Positions 57,384 to 64,000 of a stretch of DNA of 64,000 bases are shown piece by piece (position 1 is the stretch's first letter; each line of letters starts with the position of its first letter). This DNA comes from Vandiemenella viatica (taxonomy: Eukaryota > Arthropoda > Insecta > Orthoptera > Morabidae). Both the position numbers and the translations under genes were made by a program. Below the pieces are notes generated by a model. The model saw only the letters and a program-made list of their open reading frames with translations. It made no database searches and had not been told where the DNA came from. Location of the stretch: NCBI GenBank assembly GCA_031002005.1, contig CM061920.1, positions 115,186,095 through 115,250,094 of the forward strand, written 5' to 3'.

Positions 57384-60000
57384 CTTGATGACACGTGCGA
57401 AAATTTTGCGAATAAAATGCCATGAATAGTGAGGTTGAACGCTCGTAATATAATGAAAAGTAGAACCATACTTTTGTAACAAATATTTTTTTTTAGTGTA
57501 ATAGGTACACATCAAAATACTTACAACATATTACGAAACAGTTAGGAAAATTTAAAACACTCTGTACTTACGACAAACTGTCACTGACCTTAGCAGAATA
57601 CAACCAACCTGAATAAAATGCACACAACATATCAACATCTCTGTGATATTTGTTGCTGTGTGAATAAAATGTTTACACTGGAATTGTATAGCAAAACGAA
57701 AGTGTTTCCATAACAGAAAATATTTCCGAAAAGCTACTTATTGAATAAAAGAAAATTTATTGACATCTCTGTGATATCTACTGCTGCAATCTAGGGACTT
57801 AGCTCTGAACTTTTTAATATGTGCTTCCACTTTAAGCACCAAATTCCAAAAAATTCTTTCTTAATTTATGATTTTACCTAATTGGAGACCTTAATCTTTA
57901 AAACGATATGATATTTATCGATTTCGGCTAGGCATTGAAGAAGATAAATGGCTTGTAATAAATAGAAAAAAATGAAAATGCTGTATAAATAATATTGTTC
58001 CTTTATCTTTAATGGGTCAAATTAAAAAAAAAAAATGGTGTGACCAAAGCAGTCATCTTGGTCTTTAAAATGATACCTTATTTATCGATTTCGGTTAGTT
58101 ATCAAGCAAAGTAAAAAAATAAAAAAAAAAGTTCTAGAAATGATGATATAGAATTTGGAGAAAGTTTTTTCTTAAAATATGATATGACCAAAGCGGATAA
58201 TTTAATATTCAAAACGATACCTCATTTATTAATTTCGGTTAGGTATCAAGGGAAATAAATAGCTTGTGACAGAAAAATGCAATGTAGAAATATTAATACA
58301 TTTGCCCTCTAAGGTTAGAATTTTGAAAAACTTCTTTCTTAAAATGTGATGTAATGGAACCCAAGACCTTACGAAGACCTGAGTCTTTAAAATGATACCT
58401 CGTTTATCAATTTTGTTGAATTATCCAGGAAGATAAATGACTCAAGACACAAAAAACACATTTTAGAAATACTGATATTTATGTCCTTTAAGAGTTCAAT
58501 TTAGAAAAATTCATTTCTTAAAATGTGATGTTACCACAGCAGAAACCTTAATTTTTAGAATGATACCACATTTCTCTATTTCGGTTAGATATTAATGGTG
58601 ATAAATGGCTCATGACACAAAAATGCATTGTAGAACCATTTATACTTTTTCCCATTAAGGGTTAAATTCCAAAAACAAAAACAAAATCTTTCTTTGATGT
58701 CACCAAAGCTGAGTCATTACTCTTCATACTCCTACTTCATTTATCAATTTTGGTTAGATATCCATGGAGATAAGTGGCTTGAAACACAAAAAAAAAAAAA
58801 AAACGCATTTTAGAAATTCTGACATTTTTGCCCTTTGAGGGTCGAATTAAAAAAAAAGTATCTTTCTTAAAATATGATGTTACCATGGTGGAGACCTTAG
58901 TCTTTAATATTAAATTTCATTTATCTATATCGGTTAGATATCAAAGGAGATAAATAGCTCGTGACACAAACATGCATTGTAGAAAAATTTATACTTTTTC
59001 CCTTTAAGGGTTGAATTCCAAAAAAATTCTTTCTAAAAATATGATGTCACTAATTTGAGACATTATCCTTATAATCCTACTTCATTTATCGATTTTGGTT
59101 AGATACCCATGGAGATAAATGGCCCGAGACACAAAAAACGCATTTTAGAAAAATTGACACTTTTGCCCCTTAAGGGTCGAATTTCGAAAAATTCCTTTCT
59201 TAAAATATAATGTTACCAAGGCAGAGACCTTAGTCTTTAATATTATATTTCATTTATCTATATCGGTTAGATGTCAAAGGAGATAAATAGCTCGTGACAC
59301 AAACATGCATTGTAGAACGATTTATACTTTTTCCCTTTAGGGGTTGAATTCAAAAAAAACTTCTCTCTTAAAATAGAATGTCACCAAAGCTGAGACATTA
59401 TTCCTCATAATCTTACTTGATTTATCGATTTTTGTTAGATGTCCAGGGAGATAAATGGCTTGAGGCACAAAAATTGCATTTTAGAAAAATTGACATTTTT
59501 GCCCTTTAAGGGTCGAATTACGAAAAAATACCTTTCTTAAAAAATAATGTTACCATGGCGGCGACCTTAGTCTTTAATATGATGCCTCTTTTTTTCTGTA
59601 TCGGTTTGATATGAAGTGAGAAAAGTGGGTCGTGACACAAAAACGCTGTGCAAAAATATTAATACTTTTGCCCTTTAGGCGTCGAATTCCGAAAAAATTT
59701 TGTCTTTGTATATGACGTCACTAAAGCGGAGATTTTAATCTTTAAACTGATACTTCATTAAACGATTTCAGATAGGTATCCAGGGAGATAAATGACTTGT
59801 AACACAGAAAACAGCATTTTAGACTTATTGAAATTTTTGCCCTTTAAGGGTCGAATTCCGAAAACTTTCTTTCATAAAATATGATGTGACAAAGTGGATA
59901 CCATAAGCTTTAAAATGACACCTCATTCATTGATTTCAGTTTAGTATGAAGGAAGATACAGGCTTGTGACAAAAAAACCTTACAGAAATAATATATATAA
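57384..60000 (-). mobile_element. non-autonomous Helitron with 167-bp array, copy A3 (longest)
   Basis: The 3' end at the left reads CTTGATGACACGTGCGAAAA, where A1 and A2 have CTAG plus GACCCGTGCGAAAA, so the terminal CTAG has mutated. The right end 'cagaaataatatatataa' is the decayed complement of the TCATATATATTATTTCT 5' end. The interior holds about 14 units of the A-type monomers, with CCCTTTAAGGG-type palindromes near 59161, 59326, 59495 and 59666. More diverged than A1 at its left half. Confidence 0.82.
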
Positions 60001-60245
60001 TAGAACATTGCATGGAGCAGAAGATAAAGAACTTGTGCTATAGTCAATAATTTATATTCTTTTTGGATATTATATTTATTTGTAGGAATGTGACTATATA
60101 AGTTGACATTGAGAGTTAAATGTTTGAATTTATATGATACAAAAGGCAAGAGCCAATATATGGAATAACCCTCCAGAATTTGTACACATTTTAAGTAGTT
60201 ACTTATGAACAACTTTCTCTGTATACAGTGACTTTCTCATTGCAG

Positions 60246-60480
60246 GGGCATATGGATCCGTACGATGGCAGGGCGACATAAACGCATGTGGAAAAAATCA
60301 TCACGTCGACGACGTAGACTTAGACAGCATGTTTTCTGCAATGCTACACAGAGCACCATGCTTGATAAAATGGTTACAAGTTATTGGAAAAGGCCTAAAT
60401 TTTATGTTGATGATCCATATGAACCTTACCATACTAGAGAGGAATTTGAAATAACCAGAAAGAAACCTAAGATGTATTAG
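60246..60480 (+). CDS. mRpL35: mitochondrial ribosomal protein bL35m, last exon
   Basis: After a pyrimidine-containing acceptor 'ctttctcattgcag' (ends 60245) the frame reads GIWIRTMAGRHKRMWKKS, then RRRRRLRQHVFCNATQ, STMLDKMVTSYWKRPKFYVD and DPYEPYHTREEF, ending KKPKMY at TAG 60478-60480. This matches the C-terminal part of animal MRPL35 (FCN.TQS..LDKM..S.WKR...YVDDPY..YH). bL35m is a structural protein of the large mitoribosomal subunit, imported from the cytosol. The internal ATG at 60265 is not taken as the start, because family homology continues upstream to the acceptor with a split first codon. N-terminal exons, with the targeting peptide, were not found in the window. Confidence 0.88.
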
Positions 60481-60700
60481 TTATTTCTTTTCAAATTATT
60501 TGAAATAATTGTATTTGTACATTTTTACCGGATAATCTCATATGTGTTTAATGTTATACCCTTCTAATTTCAATTGTGAAATTTGTAATGCTAAATGGCT
60601 TACTTGTTACCAACTACCTCTAAAAAAAAATGGGGAAATTTTTTGTTAGTTAGGGTTTGTTAAATAAATGGATTAACTCTGTCAGTTAATGTCTTAAAGT
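60481..60700 (+). other. mRpL35: mRpL35 3' UTR with AATAAA polyadenylation signal
   Basis: AT-rich sequence after the stop codon. AATAAA at 60663-60668 is the best cleavage signal, about 190 bases after the stop. The Tc1 element begins shortly after, at 60728. Confidence 0.6.
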
Positions 60701-60727
60701 ACTGCTTTTTCTAATAGAAAGCATATA

Positions 60728-62156
60728 CACAGACGGAAAAAAAAATCCCAACACCAAGAAAAAATTATTGTAGAGTAATGAAATTTGGACAATGCATTTG
60801 TCAAGTTAACATGTTTAATTGATTAAATTTTCAAGATCACAGGTTAATTTAAGCTCAAGAAAATGCATTTCAAATGTGAAATACTGTTAAATTAATAGCC
60901 GGTGTAACCTCCAGAATTTTGAATGCAAGCCTGCAAACGTGAATGCATTGTGTCATACAGGTTTCGAATGTCACTTTGTGGTATGGAGTTCCATGCTTGT
61001 TGTACTTGTGCTGTCAATACTGGGACGGTCAGTGCTGGCTGTGGATGATGCTGGAGTTGTCGTCCAATGATATCCCATACGTGTTCAATTGGAGACAGAT
61101 CTGGTGATCTCGCAGGCCAAGGTAACATGTCGACACTCTGTAGAGCACGTTGCGAGACAACAGCGGTATGAGGGCGAGCGTTATCCTGTTGAAAAACTCC
61201 CCCTTGAATGCTGTTCATGAATGGCAGCACTACAGGTTGAATTACCAGACTGACGTACAAATTTGCAGTCAGTGTGTTTGGTATAACCACAAGAGTGCTC
61301 CTGCTGTCATAGGAAATTGCTCCCCAGACCATGACTCCAGGTGTAGGTCCAGTGTGTCTAGGCCGCAGACAGTTTGGTTGCAGGCGTTCCCCTGGCCTCC
61401 TTCTGACCAACACTCGGCCATCACTGGCACCAAGGCAGAACCTGCTTTCATCAGAAAACACAACAGATCTCCACTCCGTCCTCCAATGAGCTCTGGCTTG
61501 ACACCACTGGAGTCGCAAACGGCGATGGCTTGTAGTCAGTGGAATGCACGCTACAGGGCGCCTGGCTCGGAGCTGTCCTTGAAGTAACCGATTTCTAACA
61601 GTTCGTTGTGTCACTGTGGTACCAACTGCAGCTCGAATTTCTGCCGCAGACGCAGTACGATGCGCCACAGCTGTACGCCGAATACGGCGGTCTTCCCTCT
61701 CAGTAGTGCCACGTGGCCTCCCGGAACCCGGTCTTCTTGAGGCAGTACCATCCCTTGACCACTGCACCCAACAATCATGCACAGTGGATACATTCCGGCC
61801 AAGTCGTTCTGCAATATCGCGAAAAGAAAATCCACCTTCTCGTAGCCCTATTACACGACCTCGTTCAAACTCGGTGAGCTGTTGATAATGGCTTCTTCGT
61901 CTTCTTAAAGGCATTCTTGGCTAACATCAACTCACTATGTCAAATCTCAGCGGTAAATAACGTTCACAAACTTTACAGCGCGTATTTAAAGCAAACCTGA
62001 TTTGCAAGCTCTGAGTAGCGCTACTAGCGCCACACTTATGCGCGAAGCGCGAAATTTGAATCGATGTCATCTTTCAGATGTATAAACACGCCTACCAAAT
62101 TTCGTTTATCTAACACAAGTCTTTCTTGGTGTTGGGATTTTTTTTTTCCGTCTGTG
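60728..62156 (-). mobile_element. Tc1-like transposon, structurally intact
   Basis: 1429 bp flanked by TA (60726-60727 and 62157-62158). The inverted termini start CACAGACGGAAAAAAAAATC and continue CCCAACACCAAGAAA on both sides (about 35 bp). One uninterrupted transposase on the minus strand. Inserted just 3' of mRpL35. Low decay suggests recent arrival. Confidence 0.95.
60892..61914 (-). CDS. Tc1-like transposase, full length, 340 aa
   Basis: Cut-and-paste transposase. N-terminal paired-like DNA-binding region with two helix-turn-helix units (LTEFERGRVIGLREGGFSFR..., residues 12-60; second about 75-110), joined by the GRPR-type hook GSGRPRGT near residue 65. The catalytic core has FSDESR (first Asp), QQDNARPH (second Asp) and SPDLSPIEHVWD (Glu). 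By my count 32 residues separate the second Asp from the Glu, where classic Tc1 has 34. GVMVWGAISYDS is the usual VWG block. About 340 residues is the normal family length. Start ATG at 61914 is followed by a basic MPLRRRRSHYQQ segment typical of these proteins. Could be active. Confidence 0.95.
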   Translation of the reverse strand: MPLRRRRSHYQQLTEFERGRVIGLREGGFSFRDIAERLGRNVSTVHDCWVQWSRDGTASRRPGSGRPRGTTEREDRRIRRTAVAHRTASAAEIRAAVGTTVTQRTVRNRLLQGQLRARRPVACIPLTTSHRRLRLQWCQARAHWRTEWRSVVFSDESRFCLGASDGRVLVRRRPGERLQPNCLRPRHTGPTPGVMVWGAISYDSRSTLVVIPNTLTANLYVSLVIQPVVLPFMNSIQGGVFQQDNARPHTAVVSQRALQSVDMLPWPARSPDLSPIEHVWDIIGRQLQHHPQPALTVPVLTAQVQQAWNSIPQSDIRNLYDTMHSRLQACIQNSGGYTGY

Positions 62157-62314
62157 TAATTTATTTTTTCAGTTTGTTCATCTGAGCCAAATTTCCTAAT
62201 AACCGGATGGTTCTCCCATTTCCTGTAATGGTAACTTAAAAAATCACATGTGTCTTGATTTCTTTGATGAAATCCTTTATTTGTGACTATTGTCATCATA
62301 ATCATGAAGCTTAG

Positions 62315-62556
62315 TGTTAGAGTATCGTTTGTTTATACTTATTTAATTTGAATTACTGCCTTCTATACTTCAATAATATCTCTGTTATATCTCTAGCTTA
62401 GTTTATACCCTGACCAATGTATGAACTGTTCAGTTGTTATTCCGTGATTAGCTGCTCTCGGCTACATTTCTGTTGTGCGGTTATATGTATTTCTAATACA
62501 TAGTAAATACGTATCGTGTTCAATAATTGCTTGTATCATATTTAAAAATCTTAACA
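62315..62556 (+). mobile_element. copia-type left LTR, 242 bp
   Basis: Starts TGTTAGAGTATCG and ends TCTTAACA, giving TGTTA/TAACA inverted ends, and is directly followed by the primer-binding site. The right LTR lies outside the window, so boundaries rest on the termini and the primer site. Confidence 0.8.
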
Positions 62557-62572
62557 GGTTATGGGCCCAGTA
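62557..62572 (+). promoter_or_regulatory. primer-binding site, initiator Met-tRNA half type
   Basis: GGTTATGGGCCCAGTA begins at the base after the LTR. It matches the copia-type primer site complementary to an internal part of initiator tRNA-Met, as in Drosophila copia. It primes minus-strand DNA synthesis. Confidence 0.88.
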
Positions 62573-62657
62573 GCCAGGTATATGTAAAAGCGATAAATAT
62601 CTGAGGAAAGTAAAACTTACAACCTAGGCAACACGCGGCATTTAAAAGTGCGAAAAT

Positions 62658-64000
62658 ATGAGCTCAAGCAATCAATTAACTTTGATAAAAAAACTCACTG
62701 GTCGGGAAAACTACTCGACATGGAGATTTGCCGTCAAAACCTATCTGGAACACGAAGGACTGTGGAATTGCATTGAAAATGCGAGTGATGATCACTTTGA
62801 TCCCAAACGCGATTTGAAAGCCAAGTCAAAAATTATTCTGCTAGTGGATTCAATCAACTACTTCCACATTCAGGAAGCAAAGACAGCGAAAGAAGTTTGG
62901 AACAACTTAGCAAATGCTTTCGATGATTCTGGATTAATGCGTCAAGTGGGCTTACTTCGTGATCTGTGCACAACAACGCTAGTCGGATGTCGAAATGTAG
63001 AAGAGTATGTTAGCAAAATCATGACCACAGCACACAAGTTGAGAAATATTGGATTTAAAGTAGACGACGAGTGGCTTGGAACTCTGCTTCTCTCCAGTCT
63101 ACCAGATTCATACAAACCGATGATAATTGCCATCGAAAGTTCCGGTATGAAAATACGTGCTGACTCCGTAAAGGCTAAAATTTTACAAGATGTAAAAATA
63201 AATGATGGTGAAACATCAGCTTTTGCCGTAATTTATAAGAACAACAAAGGCTTCAAGAAACAATTTCAAAAAGGACCTTGTTGCTACACTTGTAATAAAC
63301 ATGGCCACTTGAGTGCACAGTGCAAGTCTAAAGCAAAGAAGAAACACAAAGTTGAAAATCAGGAAAGCTCAAGCTATGCCGCTGCTTTCATAGCTCCAGT
63401 GAGTAACAGTGATTCCTGGTATATAGACTCCAGTGCTTCTATGCACATGACCATGCACAGAAATATACTACAAGAAGAAACAGTACCATTCATCAACTCA
63501 ATTAAGGTTGCAAATGACAAATGCTTATCAGTAAAAGGCTCAGGTAAGCTGAGTTTAAATGTGTGTGACGCTAATGGCCAATGTAAGAAAATTTTGTTTC
63601 AAAATGTTCTGTATGTGCCAGAGTTGTCAACAAATCTATTATCTGTCAGTCAGATAATTAGAAATGGTGGTCAAGTAAAGTTCAATAGTAAGGGCTGTAT
63701 AATAATAAACAGGAATAATGAAATAGTTGGGACAGCCAGTTTAATCAACAATATGTATAGATTAAATGTATATAATCATCAAGCATACATATCTGATGTT
63801 GATGAGCAAGACATTTTCTTATGGCATCAAAGAATGGGTCATTTGAACTTTAATGATCTGAAGAAAATAGTGGAGAATGCAGAAGGTGTAAAATTGTCCA
63901 AGAAACCATACAAACTAGTTTGTACAACTTGCTTAGAAGGAAAACAAAACAGGTTACCTTTAAAATACAATGGATCCAAAGCTACAAGGTTACTTGAACT
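62658..64000 (+). CDS. Ty1/copia gag-pol polyprotein, 5' part, open to the window edge
   Basis: No stop in 447 codons from ATG 62658. Gag: LTGRENYSTWRFAVKTYLEH (copia N-terminal DUF4219/UBN2-type start), then AKEVWNNLANAFDDSG and SLPDSYKPM. Zinc knuckle CYTCNKHGHLSAQC (CX2CX4HX4C, about 63286-63327). Aspartic protease DSWYIDSSASMHMTMH (63412 on), with DSS where DSG is usual. LFQNVLYVPELSTNLLSVSQ (63594-63653) and the integrase-leading block FLWHQRMGHLNFNDL (63816-63860), then CTTCLEGKQ. Integrase core, RT and RNase H must lie beyond 64000. Gag and pol are in one frame, as in copia. Looks potentially intact. Confidence 0.95.
   Translation, partial: MSSSNQLTLIKKLTGRENYSTWRFAVKTYLEHEGLWNCIENASDDHFDPKRDLKAKSKIILLVDSINYFHIQEAKTAKEVWNNLANAFDDSGLMRQVGLLRDLCTTTLVGCRNVEEYVSKIMTTAHKLRNIGFKVDDEWLGTLLLSSLPDSYKPMIIAIESSGMKIRADSVKAKILQDVKINDGETSAFAVIYKNNKGFKKQFQKGPCCYTCNKHGHLSAQCKSKAKKKHKVENQESSSYAAAFIAPVSNSDSWYIDSSASMHMTMHRNILQEETVPFINSIKVANDKCLSVKGSGKLSLNVCDANGQCKKILFQNVLYVPELSTNLLSVSQIIRNGGQVKFNSKGCIIINRNNEIVGTASLINNMYRLNVYNHQAYISDVDEQDIFLWHQRMGHLNFNDLKKIVENAEGVKLSKKPYKLVCTTCLEGKQNRLPLKYNGSKATRLLE

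Noticed and set aside
61150..61587. 145-codon plus-strand frame
   Set aside because: Antisense shadow of the Tc1 transposase.

Overview
Eukaryotic, AT-rich, repeat-dominated DNA, most likely from an insect nuclear genome. The animal assignment rests on the terminal exon of a nuclear mitochondrial-ribosomal-protein gene (bL35m/mRpL35, 60246-60480) with an intron-type acceptor and an AATAAA signal. Arthropod assignment rests on the transposon mix: Penelope-like, CR1/Jockey-type and RTE-like LINEs, ZMYM1-type hAT, Helitrons, Tc1, copia, and a tRNA-derived SINE of a type I associate with polyneopteran insects (locusts, stick insects, termites). The order-level guess is weak. No prokaryotic gene, rRNA, functional tRNA or CRISPR array was seen. 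Most open frames in the window are chance frames or decayed transposon pieces.

Layout. 1-5.8 kb: a decayed Penelope-like element (RT plus GIY-YIG endonuclease, + strand) broken by a foldback DNA element (about 1232-3558), two LINE 3' stubs and a 498-bp retroposon (3811-4308) built from serial hairpins. 6.4-13 kb: a diverged ~180-bp satellite, interrupted by a solo-type LTR fragment, a SINE and a Helitron (9934-12360). 13-15.2 kb: unassigned sequence with one SINE. 15.2-22.4 kb: a GC-richer ~430-bp repeat domain hosting a foldback MITE and a 5.2-kb hAT (16806-22040), itself interrupted by a Helitron. 22.7-23.1 kb: a hAT MITE. 25.05-31.18 kb: a larger Helitron with two partial copies of the helicase, carrying the 5' part of a CR1-type LINE (promoter-like 115-bp monomers plus ORF1). 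33.3-35.4 kb: decayed LINE. 35.9-37.8 kb: Helitron with 184/368-bp repeats. 37.9-42.9 kb: a near full-length CR1-type LINE on the minus strand, interrupted by a Helitron whose empty site is preserved in a second LINE copy. 43.7-44.4 kb: another Helitron piece. 45.2-53.9 kb: a Russian-doll stack (Helitron containing a LINE and a hAT; the hAT containing an RTE-like LINE and a MITE). 55-57.2 kb: two SINEs around an RTE-like LINE stub. 57.4-60.0 kb: a third tandem-repeat Helitron. 60.2-60.7 kb: mRpL35 last exon. 60.7-62.2 kb: a structurally intact Tc1-like transposon with an uninterrupted 340-aa transposase. 62.3-64 kb: the left LTR, primer-binding site and open gag-pol of a copia element running off the window.

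The only host gene recognised is mRpL35; no other exon of it was found upstream, so much of the window may be its last intron or flanking DNA (inference). The youngest-looking pieces are the Tc1, the copia element and the SINE at 55237. The most unusual structures are the hairpin-array retroposon and two families of non-autonomous Helitrons that carry satellite-like higher-order arrays.
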